Under the pieces are notes generated by a model. The model was given only the letters and a program-made list of their open reading frames with translations, did no database searches and was not told the DNA's origin. A program made the translations under genes and the position numbers. DNA of 64,000 bases, from assembly GCF_041361345.1 (NCBI RefSeq), contig NZ_JBGKAD010000001.1, positions 496,001-560,000 on the forward strand. Reading direction: 5' to 3'. This document shows positions 34,664 to 43,102 of this stretch, in pieces (within the stretch, counting starts at the first letter, position 1; each line of letters opens with the position of its first letter). The DNA is from Halobaculum sp. MBLA0147. GTDB lineage: Archaea > Halobacteriota > Halobacteria > Halobacteriales > Haloferacaceae.

Positions 34664-35548
34664 GTGGCACACATCGACTTCCACCGGCGACTCGAACTGA
34701 CGGAGCCGGTACTGTTGGAGGGGTTCCCGGGGATGGGCCTCGTCGGCAAGATCGCGGTGGACCACCTGGTCGCGGAACTCGACGTGGTCCACCTCGCGGA
34801 CGTCCACTGTGACGTGCTCCCGCGGGTCGCCGGCTTCGGCGAGGGAGAGCCGGTCGTCAGGTCGCCGGTCCGCCTGTACGCCGACCCGGACCGAGACCTC
34901 GTCGCGCTCCAGAGTGACGTGCAGGTGTCGCCCGACGCGGCCTACGAGTTCGCCGGCTGCGTGGCCGAGTGGCTCCACGAGACCGACACCACGCCGGTGT
35001 ACGTCGCCGGGACGGAGGCCGACGAGGAGTCGGACGGCGACGACACGGGTGCCGACGGAGTGGAGACGGCAGTCTCGCGGGGAGACGCGTCGCCGTCGGA
35101 CGCGGCGGCGGTCGACGCGACCGCGGAGGGGACGGACACGGCCGCCGAGCAGGCCGAAGCCGCCTCGGACGTAGACCGCGGGCCACGACTCCGCGGAGTC
35201 GCTACCGCGGGTGCGAGCGACCGCCTCGCGGAGACGGACTTGGAGGTCCCCGACAACGCCGGGATCGTCTCCGGACCGAGCGGGGCGTTGCTCGCACACG
35301 CGATGGAGACGGAGCTACCGGCCATCGGCGTCGTCGCCGACACGACACCACGGTTCCCCGACCCCGGCGCGGCGAAGGCTGTCTTGGAGCGGGTCGTCGA
35401 ACCGCTCGCCGGTGTCGACGTGGCCGTCGAGGAGTTGACGCAGCGTGCCGAACGCGTGCGGGCCGCGAAACAGCGACTCGCCGACCAGGTCGCCGCCGCC
35501 GAAGACGACAGTTCCTCGAAGGCGACGCCGTTGCGGATGTACCAGTGA
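34664..35548 (+). CDS. PAC2-family protein (proteasome assembly chaperone-like)
   Basis: About 294 residues. PAC2 features are LTEPVLLEGFPGMGLVGKIAVDHLV, DVLPRVAGFGEGEPVVRSPVRLYAD and the segment DLVALQSDVQVS, then PDNAGIVSGPSGALLAHAM and PAIGVVADTTPRFPDPGAAKAVLERV. An acidic disordered insert occupies about residues 120-170. The C-terminus is coiled-coil-like (VEELTQRAERVRAAKQRLADQVAA). Eukaryotic relatives help 20S proteasome assembly; archaeal roles are not proven. The GTG at 34664 gives MAHIDFHRRLEL and fits the TATA spacing better than the ATG at 34637. Confidence 0.85.
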   Translation: MAHIDFHRRLELTEPVLLEGFPGMGLVGKIAVDHLVAELDVVHLADVHCDVLPRVAGFGEGEPVVRSPVRLYADPDRDLVALQSDVQVSPDAAYEFAGCVAEWLHETDTTPVYVAGTEADEESDGDDTGADGVETAVSRGDASPSDAAAVDATAEGTDTAAEQAEAASDVDRGPRLRGVATAGASDRLAETDLEVPDNAGIVSGPSGALLAHAMETELPAIGVVADTTPRFPDPGAAKAVLERVVEPLAGVDVAVEELTQRAERVRAAKQRLADQVAAAEDDSSSKATPLRMYQ

Positions 35549-35571
35549 GTGGCGGGAGTCGGTTTTACAAC

Positions 35572-35579
35572 GCTTATAT
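35572..35579 (+). promoter_or_regulatory. TATA box of grpE
   Basis: GCTTATAT ends 23 bp before the ATG at 35603, predicting a leaderless transcript. Confidence 0.6.
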
Positions 35580-35602
35580 CCGCGGCAGGCGTGTGTTCGC
35601 AC

Positions 35603-36448
35603 ATGAGCGAGAACGCCGGGACGGACGCAGACCGCGACGACACCGCTGGAGAGGCGTCGGGTGACGCCGCGGCGGCAGACGCCGACGCGACGGGCGACGC
35701 CGAGACGGCCACCGGTGCGGAGACCGCACGGCGGGAGACGGACGGCGAGACGGCCGCGAACGACGACGAGGCAGAGCGGTCCGACCTCGTCGCCGAGGTC
35801 GCCGCTCACGACGAGGAGCTGGCCGCGCGCGTCGAAGACCGGATCGCCGCCGTCGAGTCGGAGGCCGAGGGCCACCGCGAGCGCGCCGACGAGTTGGAGT
35901 CGAAGCTCGCGCGGACCCGCGCCGACTTCCAGAACTACAAGGACCGCGCCGAGAAGCGCCGCGAACAGGCCGCCGAGGCGGCGACCGCGGACCTCGTCGA
36001 GAAGCTCGCGGAAGTGCGTAACAACCTCGTCCGCGCCCTGGAGCAGGACGACGAGGCAGACATCCGCCCCGGCGTGGAGTCGACGCTGGAGACGTTCGAC
36101 CGCGTGCTCTCGGAGGAGGGTGTCACGCCCATCGAACCGGAGCCGGGGACGCCGGTCGACCCCCAGCGCCACCAGGTGATGGTCCGCGTCGAGAGCGACG
36201 AGCCCGAAGACACCGTCGCGGAGGTGTACGCGCCGGGGTTCGAGACGGACGACACCGTGATCGAGGCCGCGCAGGTGACGGTGAGTGACGGCTCGGGCCA
36301 CGACGGCGAGGTGGAGCCGGCAGCAGCGGGTGGCGAGGAGGCGACGACGGACGACACAGACGCCGAGGAGAGCGCGCGAGCGGCCGACGGCGAGAGCGCC
36401 GAGACGGCGGAGACAGACGGCGGCGACGAGTCGGCGAGTGCGGAGTGA
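35603..36448 (+). CDS. grpE: Nucleotide exchange factor GrpE
   Basis: 281 residues. The GrpE core begins about residue 60 with a long coiled coil (LAARVEDRIAAVESEAEGHRERADELESKLARTRADFQNYKDR). It continues through the four-helix region (LVRALEQDDE) to the beta-domain (GVTPIEPEPGTPVDPQRHQV). Long acidic, Ala/Asp/Glu-rich tails flank it. GrpE releases ADP from DnaK. Unlike in many haloarchaea, no dnaK follows: the stop codon overlaps an alpha/beta hydrolase start by 4 bp. Confidence 0.92.
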   Translation: MSENAGTDADRDDTAGEASGDAAAADADATGDAETATGAETARRETDGETAANDDEAERSDLVAEVAAHDEELAARVEDRIAAVESEAEGHRERADELESKLARTRADFQNYKDRAEKRREQAAEAATADLVEKLAEVRNNLVRALEQDDEADIRPGVESTLETFDRVLSEEGVTPIEPEPGTPVDPQRHQVMVRVESDEPEDTVAEVYAPGFETDDTVIEAAQVTVSDGSGHDGEVEPAAAGGEEATTDDTDAEESARAADGESAETAETDGGDESASAE

Positions 36449-37179
36449 GTGTGCAGCGACACACGTACGGCGACCCGGACGACCGAGACCTGCTCGTGGT
36501 GCTCGGGTGGGGGAACCGACCGGAGCACGACCCGGTCGACTGGCTCCTGTCGCAGTTGGCGGCCGACTGGCACGTCCACGCCGTCGTCGTGCCGGAGAAC
36601 GGGACCGACTTCGAGCGCGACTACCGAGCACCGTTGACCGAGATCAACGAGGCGGTCGACCCCGCGGCGACGCTGGCACACAGTCTCGGCTGTCTGGCGC
36701 TGGCACACGTCCCCGGCGACGACTCGCGGGTGTACGCGAGTCCGTTCTGGGGGACGAACGACGACGGTCTCGTCGGCGCGTTGCTCCCGCTCGTCGCCCG
36801 GCTCCCGGTCGAGCGGCGCGTGATCCCGGGCGAGACGGACCCGGACCAGCTGGGCGCGTTGAAACCCGCCGACGAGACGGGTGCCGCGGAGCGGGGGATC
36901 TCCCCGGCGTGGCTCCGTGCGGTCCGAGGAGCACAGGCGACGCTGCCGCCGTTCCGCGAGGGGAGTGTCGTCTACTGTTCGCTCCGTGACACCGTGGTCG
37001 GGGTGAGAGCGGTCGGCGACCACGCACCGGCCGACCGGATCAGACTGTACGACGGCGGGCACGAGTTCTTCGCGTCCGCGAGCCGCGAGCGCACACTCGA
37101 CCGTGTTCGGGCGGATCTGCGGGCGGTGGCGGACGGGCGGACGCCCGTAAACTCGCGTCACGGCGGCGACGGAGCCTGA
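36445..37179 (+). CDS. Alpha/beta-hydrolase-like protein
   Basis: 244 residues starting at a GTG inside the grpE stop (GTGA). An early strand DLLVVLGWGNRPEHDPVDWLL and a nucleophile-elbow-like turn ATLAHSLGCLALAHV (Ser about residue 78) suggest the alpha/beta hydrolase fold. A C-terminal His in YDGGHEFFASAS is well placed for a catalytic triad. The substrate is unknown. Coupling to grpE suggests coexpression, not necessarily a shared function. Confidence 0.7.
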   Translation: MSVQRHTYGDPDDRDLLVVLGWGNRPEHDPVDWLLSQLAADWHVHAVVVPENGTDFERDYRAPLTEINEAVDPAATLAHSLGCLALAHVPGDDSRVYASPFWGTNDDGLVGALLPLVARLPVERRVIPGETDPDQLGALKPADETGAAERGISPAWLRAVRGAQATLPPFREGSVVYCSLRDTVVGVRAVGDHAPADRIRLYDGGHEFFASASRERTLDRVRADLRAVADGRTPVNSRHGGDGA

Positions 37180-37202
37180 GAGGATTCCACACGCTGGCGG
37201 TA

Positions 37203-37210
37203 CGTTTACC
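37203..37210 (+). promoter_or_regulatory. TATA-like box of the methyltransferase gene
   Basis: CGTTTACC ends 25 bp before the ATG at 37236, fitting a leaderless start. Confidence 0.45.
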
Positions 37211-37235
37211 AGACAGTTGGGCGAGGCGTGACACG

Positions 37236-37862
37236 ATGGTCGACCCACTCTCGGTGGCGGAGTCGTACACGGCGTTGGCGGAGACGTACGCGGCGGATCG
37301 CGACGGTGACGGACTGGAACGGACGGTCGTGGAGTCGGTGGTGGACGGCCTCCCGCCCGAGTCGCGGGTGCTCGACGCGGGGTGTGGCGACGGCGTCCCC
37401 GGCCTCGCCGCCGCGGTCGAGCACGGGACGGCGTACGGCGTCGACATCTCGGCCGGCCAACTCGCGCTCGCGAGCGAACGAGTGCCGAGCGCCGGCCTGG
37501 CACGCGGCGACCTACGGTCGCTGCCGATCACGACGGACGCCGTCGACTGCGTCGTCGCCCTCCACTCGCTGATCCACGTGCCGCTCGAGGACCACCAGAC
37601 GGTGATCGACGAGTTCGCGCGGGTGTTGCGGCCCGGTGGGACGCTGGTGTGCACGGAGGGCCACACGGAGTGGGTCGGAGAGAACCCCGACTGGCTGGAC
37701 ACGGGCGTCGAGATGGCGTGGGAGATCGCCGGCACGGAGACGACGATCGAGCAGTTGGAGTCGGCCGGCTTCTCCGTCGAGGAGACGTGGGCCAGCGAGG
37801 ACGAACTCGCCGACGAGGAGGGTGCCTCGAAGCCGATCTTCCGGGCGCGACTCCCGGAGTGA
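37236..37862 (+). CDS. Class I SAM-dependent methyltransferase
   Basis: 208 residues. The SAM-binding motif I is SRVLDAGCGDGVPGLAAAV (about residue 47), motif II VDISAGQLALASERV, motif IV VVALHSLIHVPLEDHQTV, and FARVLRPGGTLVCTEG follows. It belongs to the Methyltransf_11 type acting on small molecules. Nothing in sequence names the substrate. It has its own promoter and is followed by the MTA phosphorylase gene after 112 bp on the same strand. Confidence 0.88.
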   Translation: MVDPLSVAESYTALAETYAADRDGDGLERTVVESVVDGLPPESRVLDAGCGDGVPGLAAAVEHGTAYGVDISAGQLALASERVPSAGLARGDLRSLPITTDAVDCVVALHSLIHVPLEDHQTVIDEFARVLRPGGTLVCTEGHTEWVGENPDWLDTGVEMAWEIAGTETTIEQLESAGFSVEETWASEDELADEEGASKPIFRARLPE

Positions 37863-37974
37863 GTCACTCGGAGGTCGACTCGTCGGCTCGGAGCGTTCTC
37901 GGCACTCGATCCCTCCCGCCCGGAACACCGTCGACCGACGGGATTAGGAGGGGTCGGACACGACTCGGGAGGTG

Positions 37975-38838
37975 ATGACGATCGGCTTCATCGGTGGGAG
38001 TGGTATCTACGAGGCGCTCCCGCTGCACGACACGCGCACCGTCAGCGTCGACACGCCGTACGGCGAGCCGTCGACGGACCTGGAGATCGGCGAGTTCGGC
38101 GAGACCGGGGAGGAGGTCGTCTTCCTCCCGCGACACGGCCCCGATCACCAGCTCTCGCCGACACACCTGCCGTACCGGGCGAACATCCACGCGCTGAAAC
38201 AACAGGGCGTCGAGTACGTGATCGCGAGCAACGCCGTCGGCTCGCTGCAGGAGGAGTTGCCTCCCGAGACGCTGGTCGTCCCCGACCAGATCTACGACGA
38301 GACGAAACACCGCGATCTCTCCTTCTACGGCGACGGGATCGTCGTCCACCAGTCGTTCGCGGACCCGTACTCGCCGGAGTTGGCCGCCCACCTCGCCGAG
38401 TCCGCCCGCGAGGCGACGGACGCCGAGGTCGTCGAAGACGGCACCTACGTCTGTATCGAGGGGCCACAGTACGCGACGATGGCGGAGTCGGAGTTCTACC
38501 ACGAGCAGGGTTGGGAAGTGATCGGGATGACCACGATCCCGGAGGCGAAGCTCGCCCGCGAGGCGGAGATGGCGTACGCGACGCTGGCGGGGGTCACGGA
38601 CTACGGCGTCTGGCGCGGGAAGCAGGACGACCGACTCGGTGAGGTGCTGAAACACGCGAAGAACAACGAGAAGGCGATCAAGGAGACCGTCGAGCACGCG
38701 ATCCGGCACTTCCCCGAGGACGTGGACCCAGACGCCCACTCGGCGCTGGAGGGGACGATCAACACGCCCAGCGAGGCGATCCCGGACGACGTGCGCGAGG
38801 ACGTGGAGCTGTTCGTCGGCGACTACCTCGACGACTGA
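37975..38838 (+). CDS. mtnP: S-methyl-5'-thioadenosine phosphorylase family protein
   Basis: 287 residues. It splits methylthioadenosine (or a purine nucleoside) with phosphate in the methionine salvage pathway. The phosphate-binding start MTIGFIGGSGIYEALPL, FLPRHGPDHQLSPTHLPYRANI and VCIEGPQYATMAESEFYHEQGWEVIGMTTIPEAKLAREAEM are characteristic. The tail (AHSALEGTINTPSEAIPDD) is haloarchaeal in type. A few archaeal members prefer inosine or guanosine, so the substrate assignment is by family. An in-frame GTG just upstream is a weaker start. Confidence 0.93.
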   Translation: MTIGFIGGSGIYEALPLHDTRTVSVDTPYGEPSTDLEIGEFGETGEEVVFLPRHGPDHQLSPTHLPYRANIHALKQQGVEYVIASNAVGSLQEELPPETLVVPDQIYDETKHRDLSFYGDGIVVHQSFADPYSPELAAHLAESAREATDAEVVEDGTYVCIEGPQYATMAESEFYHEQGWEVIGMTTIPEAKLAREAEMAYATLAGVTDYGVWRGKQDDRLGEVLKHAKNNEKAIKETVEHAIRHFPEDVDPDAHSALEGTINTPSEAIPDDVREDVELFVGDYLDD

Positions 38839-38872
38839 GGCGACGGCGAGGGCGTCTCTCCGGGCGTCGTCG

Positions 38873-40075
38873 TCACCGGCGTGCGTGCGGCGGCAACTGG
38901 GTTCCGACCACGTCTCGGAGCCGCTCGTGGAACCGCTCGCGGGCGAAGCGGTCCCGCGGGAGCGTCGGTCGATCCCCGCGCTCGACGGCGGCGGCGACGG
39001 TCTCGACCGCGTCCGTCGCGGAGGTGTACAGTCGATCCGGGTCGCCGTCCAACACGTCGCGTTGGCCCCCGGAGTCCGGCGCGAACGCGACCATCCCGGC
39101 GGCGACGTACTCCGCGACGGCCATCCCGAAGTGTTCGTTCGGTTTCGCCGAGAGGCCGTACTTCGTCGTCGTGAGCAGTTCCTCCAGCCGCTCGCGCGAA
39201 CAGTCGCGGTGGAGGTGTGCCCACTCGTGGTCCGCGACGGCCGCCGCGACGCGGTCGGCGTACGTGCGGTAGGCTGGCGCGGCCGTGCCGACGACGTGTG
39301 CAGTGAGGTCGTGGCCTCGTTCACGGACACCCGCGACGATCTCCAGCGCCGTCAGGGCTCGTTTGTCCGGCGCGAGTCGCCCGAGGATCACGACGCCGTC
39401 CTCGCGGGCGTCCCAGTCCGGGCCGCCGGTGATCGGGTCCACGGGCGGGTGGAGCACCTCGGGCTCGCGTCCGTACCGCGTCGCGACCGCCCGGGCGGTG
39501 TACGAGGAGTTGGCGAGGAGGTGTGCCCCCACCGGTAGCTCGCCGTCGCCCACCCCCGCCGCACGACTCCAGACGGCGTTCGGCAGCTCCCGTCCCCCCG
39601 CGATCCGATCCGCGATCGAACGGTCCGTGTCCGCTTCCGACGCCACACGACCCACATCCTCGCCGGGGTCGCCGCGTCGCGCTCGGAACTGTGGGTAGTG
39701 GACGTACTGGACCGACCGGCCGGGCACGTCGAACTCGTTGGCGGTGGAGACGACGAGGTCGAACTCGCCGCGGCGACGGCGGAGCCAGCGGTCCAAGAGG
39801 ACGCTCCGCAGCGGGAGTTGCGGGCCGACGTGCGGTGCCGCGGCCGCGAACGCCCGCGCGACCGGCCCGCTCCAACTCGGCGTCTCCACGCGGACGGCGC
39901 GTGCGGCGTCCGTGTCGAAGACGGCGTCCAACTCCGCCAGCGGCGGGTGCGAGAGCGTGAGCAGCCGAACGTCGTGGTCGCGTCCGAGCGCCTCGCAGGC
40001 GTGGAGGCAGACGGCGTCGGCGCCCCCGCGCAAGTCGAGCGTGTTGTGGACGACGGCGATGGTTGCCACACACAC
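38873..40075 (-). CDS. Glycosyltransferase family 4-like protein
   Basis: About 400 residues with a GT-B fold. The N-terminal domain shows IAVVHNTLDLRGGADAVCLHACEAL. The C-terminal donor-binding domain shows DGVVILGRLAPDKRALTALEIV, HLHRDCSRERLEELL and SAKPNEHFGMAVAEYVAAG, the GT4 EX7E-like region. It transfers a nucleotide-activated sugar; donor and acceptor are unknown. It starts at a GTG (40075, or 40069). It is divergent from the oxidoreductase gene and forms the left edge of a cluster of biosynthetic genes up to 45.7 kb. Confidence 0.87.
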   Translation of the reverse strand: MCVATIAVVHNTLDLRGGADAVCLHACEALGRDHDVRLLTLSHPPLAELDAVFDTDAARAVRVETPSWSGPVARAFAAAAPHVGPQLPLRSVLLDRWLRRRRGEFDLVVSTANEFDVPGRSVQYVHYPQFRARRGDPGEDVGRVASEADTDRSIADRIAGGRELPNAVWSRAAGVGDGELPVGAHLLANSSYTARAVATRYGREPEVLHPPVDPITGGPDWDAREDGVVILGRLAPDKRALTALEIVAGVRERGHDLTAHVVGTAAPAYRTYADRVAAAVADHEWAHLHRDCSRERLEELLTTTKYGLSAKPNEHFGMAVAEYVAAGMVAFAPDSGGQRDVLDGDPDRLYTSATDAVETVAAAVERGDRPTLPRDRFARERFHERLRDVVGTQLPPHARR

Positions 40076-40217
40076 TCCTGCACGGCACCGGACTAATCAC
40101 CCTCGGCTCGTCGCCACGATCCGGTTCGTCCCGCGGGCGACGAGCCCCCCGAGTGGGTGCCCGAGACGTGTCCGCCGGTGTACCCGGGTTCTTAGTGGTC
40201 GGGTCCGTAGAACGTGT

Positions 40218-42230
40218 GTGAACTGCCTGTTCGTCGGCGCGGGTGCGGCCGCCGAGGCGTACGCCGCGGGGCTCGCCGAGACGGACCTGGACCTCGTCGG
40301 CGTCTGTGACCTCGACGGCGAGCGGGCCCGGACGCTCGCGAGTGCCCACAGCGCGACGGCGTACACCGACACGGCGGCGATGCTGGCCGCCGAGTCGGCG
40401 CCGCTGGTGGTGGTCCTCACCAGCCACGTCGCCCACGCTCCCGTCACACGGGAGGTGCTGGCGGCCGACCGGCACGCCTTCGTCCAGAAGCCGCTCGCGC
40501 TGGAGGCCGCGACGGCCTGGGGGCTGGTCGAGACCGCTCGGGAGCGCGACCTCGCACTCGGCTGTGCGCCCGTCGCGCCGCGGCACCCGCCACAGCGACG
40601 CGTCGCGCGACTGCTGGCGGACGGCCGGCTGGGCGACGTGCGGGTGGCGTACGCCCACGCCCACGTCGGGCGAGTGACGGAGTGGCACGACGACCCCGAG
40701 TCGTTCCTCGCCGTCGGACCGCTGTACGACGGCGGCGTCTACCCGCTGGCGCTGACGACCGCCTGGTTCGGCCCGGTGGAGACGGTCCAGACGGCGACGG
40801 CCGACGACCCGTGGCCGACGCGAGAGACGGCGACGCCGTCGGCGCCGAGTCACGTCGAGGCGACGCTGACGCACGCCGACGGCACTCGCGTGCGCCTGAC
40901 GGCGAGTCTGTACGTGCCTCACCGGAGTCGCGAGTTCAACTCGCTGGAACTCCACGGCGACGACGGCTCGCTGTACCTCGGTGACTGTGGCGGCGGCACG
41001 GACGCGCGGGACGCGGTCCAGTTCGGGCGGTCCGGACGAGCGTACACCGCCGTCCCACCGGCAGGGCCGACGCGAGACGGCGGGTTCGCGGACGGCCCGC
41101 TGCGACTCGCACGGGCGATCGACCGGGGGGAGCGTCCGCGACGCTCCGCGGTGCGTGCCGCACACGTCGTCGCCGTCTGCGAGAGCGTCGAGCGAGCGGC
41201 CGAGCGACGCGAGTCGGTCACCGTCGCGGACGTGTCCGAGCGGACGCCGGACGCGGACGCGCTACGGCTGCCAGCGCCGGTACCGACGTACGGCGGCGAC
41301 TCGTCGGCAGCCAGCGCGGGCAGTGTGGAGACATCGGGCTCGGCGGAGTCGCGGCGTGCGGCACTGCGGCTCCCGGCCGTCGGGTACGCGCCGGGCGGGT
41401 GGGACCGAGCGGCGACTCGGGGTGGGGACGGGAACACTACGGACACGCCAGCGACCGCGGACGCGACGGCCGCCGCACTCGACGCGGGGTGTCGCCTGCT
41501 CGTCGTCGACGACGGAACCGCGGGCGCGGTCGGGGAGGCACTCGCCGCGCCGGGAGCACCGGCTCGCGAGAGCCTCCACCTCGTCTGCCACGTCACCACC
41601 GACGACGGTGGCGGCCGAGCCGGAGCGGGACACGACGACGAGCGAGTGACCGGTGCGGCCGAGCGACTCCGGACGGTTGCGGGTGTCGACGGGTTCGACA
41701 CGGTGCTGGTCGGCGGCCGAGGCTCCGGTTCGGGGGTGCTCGCGGCCGGACACACTCCGTCGTCCCCACCACGCTCCACGTCCGGCGACGGAGACGCGAG
41801 CCTCCCGCCGACACTCGTGGCGGTCGACGCCGCGCCCGCGACACCGCGGCGAGAGACCGTCGTGTCGTACCACGAGTGTGGTGTGCGACCGCTCGCCGTC
41901 ACTCCGTTCGCGGGGGTCGAGAGGGACGCGATCCGAGCGCTCGCCGAGCGGCACGACGTCCACCCGACCACCGCCGTGGTCGGCTGGCACGTCGCGCACG
42001 GTGTCGTCCCCGTGACGAGTCCGGCCGCACCCGGGACGGTCGTCGACCACCTCGCCGGGGCGGGGCTCGACCTCGACGCGGCGGACGTGTCACGTGTCGA
42101 CGCGGCACTCGGTGTCGCTACCGGTGGCCGAGACGGGAACCGCGCCGCGGCCGCGTCGAGAGCCGACTCCGACGACGGCGGAGGTGCGTCGAGAGCCGAC
42201 TCCGACGACGCCGGAGGTGGCGTGTGGTAG
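40218..42230 (+). CDS. Gfo/Idh/MocA oxidoreductase fused to an aldo-keto-reductase-like domain
   Basis: 670 residues starting from a GTG. Residues 1 to about 330 are a Gfo/Idh/MocA enzyme: NCLFVGAGAAAEAYAAGLAE for NAD(P), HAFVQKPLALEA with the EKP-like motif, and YDGGVYPLALTTAWFG. Residues about 375-650 look like an aldo-keto reductase (LRLPAVGYAPGGW, AALDAGCRLLVVDDGTAGAVGEAL, VVSYHECGVRPLAVTPFAG, VVGWHVAHGVVPVTSPAAP). The usual catalytic Tyr and Lys appear lost, so the second domain may be non-catalytic. The C-terminus carries a 33-bp duplication. It overlaps the next gene by 7 bp. Confidence 0.8.
   Translation: MNCLFVGAGAAAEAYAAGLAETDLDLVGVCDLDGERARTLASAHSATAYTDTAAMLAAESAPLVVVLTSHVAHAPVTREVLAADRHAFVQKPLALEAATAWGLVETARERDLALGCAPVAPRHPPQRRVARLLADGRLGDVRVAYAHAHVGRVTEWHDDPESFLAVGPLYDGGVYPLALTTAWFGPVETVQTATADDPWPTRETATPSAPSHVEATLTHADGTRVRLTASLYVPHRSREFNSLELHGDDGSLYLGDCGGGTDARDAVQFGRSGRAYTAVPPAGPTRDGGFADGPLRLARAIDRGERPRRSAVRAAHVVAVCESVERAAERRESVTVADVSERTPDADALRLPAPVPTYGGDSSAASAGSVETSGSAESRRAALRLPAVGYAPGGWDRAATRGGDGNTTDTPATADATAAALDAGCRLLVVDDGTAGAVGEALAAPGAPARESLHLVCHVTTDDGGGRAGAGHDDERVTGAAERLRTVAGVDGFDTVLVGGRGSGSGVLAAGHTPSSPPRSTSGDGDASLPPTLVAVDAAPATPRRETVVSYHECGVRPLAVTPFAGVERDAIRALAERHDVHPTTAVVGWHVAHGVVPVTSPAAPGTVVDHLAGAGLDLDAADVSRVDAALGVATGGRDGNRAAAASRADSDDGGGASRADSDDAGGGVW
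42153..42218. repeat. 33-bp direct duplication at the end of the oxidoreductase gene
   Basis: Two near-identical units (42153-42185 and 42186-42218) encode the repeated tail ASRADSDD with a Gly-rich end. They stay in frame. Confidence 0.85.
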
Positions 42231-43075
42231 ACGACCCGACACTGCCGCGACGGCTCGGCCGGCAGACCACGGTCGTGGCACCCGGTGCGGCGGTCGTGCT
42301 CGCGGTCGGCTACGCCGTGGTGGCGACGACCGTCGACGCGACGGTCGCGACACACTGGCTCGTGGCGGCGGGCGTCACGACGACCGGCGTGGTCGTGTTC
42401 CTCCGACACCACTTGACGGAGAACCGACCGCCGTCCGGCGGTCCCGTTTCGCGGACACTCGGGCTCGCGAACGCCGTCACCGTCACCCGTGGGTTGGGGT
42501 ACGCGGTCGCGGCCGGGTTCGTCGTCGTCGCACCCGAGCGGCTCGCGGCCCACGGCGGTGCGGCGCTGCTGTGGGTGCCGGCGGTCTGCTACGGGAGCGG
42601 CGTCGTGATGGACGCCCTCGACGGGTTCCTCGCGCGACACGTCGGGGAACGCACGCGACTCGGCGAGCGGCTGGACCTCGCGTACGACACGCTCGGATTC
42701 GTCGTCGCACCGGCCGTCGGGGTCGCGTGGGGGCGGCTCCCGGCCGTCTACCTCGCGTTGGCTGCGGCACGGTACGTCTACCGCGGCGGGCTCGCGATCG
42801 AGCGGCGGCGCGGGCGACCCGTCGGGTCACTCCCACCGAGTCGACTCCGACGGCCGCTGGCCGCCTTCCAGATGGGCTTCCTGACGATCGCGCTGACGCC
42901 GGTCGTCCCGGCGGGTGCCGTCCGGACGGTCGCACCGCTGGCACTCGCGCCGTCGCTGCTCGTGTTCGGGCGGGACTACCTCGCCGTCACCGGGCGACTC
43001 CCCCGGTGGCTCGGCGGGTCCCCGCGGGGCGGCGAGCCACACTCGGAACGGGACGGTGCCGCGGCCGACGACTGA
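42224..43075 (+). CDS. CDP-alcohol phosphatidyltransferase family protein
   Basis: 283 residues with about six hydrophobic helices. The catalytic signature is complete: VVMDALDGFLARHVGERTRLGERLDLAYD carries the D-DG-AR-G-D-D residues that bind Mg2+ and CDP. Family members exchange CMP for an alcohol to make phospholipid headgroups or ether-lipid and sugar-lipid intermediates. The start GTG at 42224 overlaps the preceding oxidoreductase gene by 7 bp, so the two are translationally coupled. The alcohol substrate is unknown. Confidence 0.88.
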   Translation: MVDDPTLPRRLGRQTTVVAPGAAVVLAVGYAVVATTVDATVATHWLVAAGVTTTGVVVFLRHHLTENRPPSGGPVSRTLGLANAVTVTRGLGYAVAAGFVVVAPERLAAHGGAALLWVPAVCYGSGVVMDALDGFLARHVGERTRLGERLDLAYDTLGFVVAPAVGVAWGRLPAVYLALAAARYVYRGGLAIERRRGRPVGSLPPSRLRRPLAAFQMGFLTIALTPVVPAGAVRTVAPLALAPSLLVFGRDYLAVTGRLPRWLGGSPRGGEPHSERDGAAADD

Positions 43076-43102
43076 CTCCGGGACAGACGGACCGGGAGAC
43101 GA

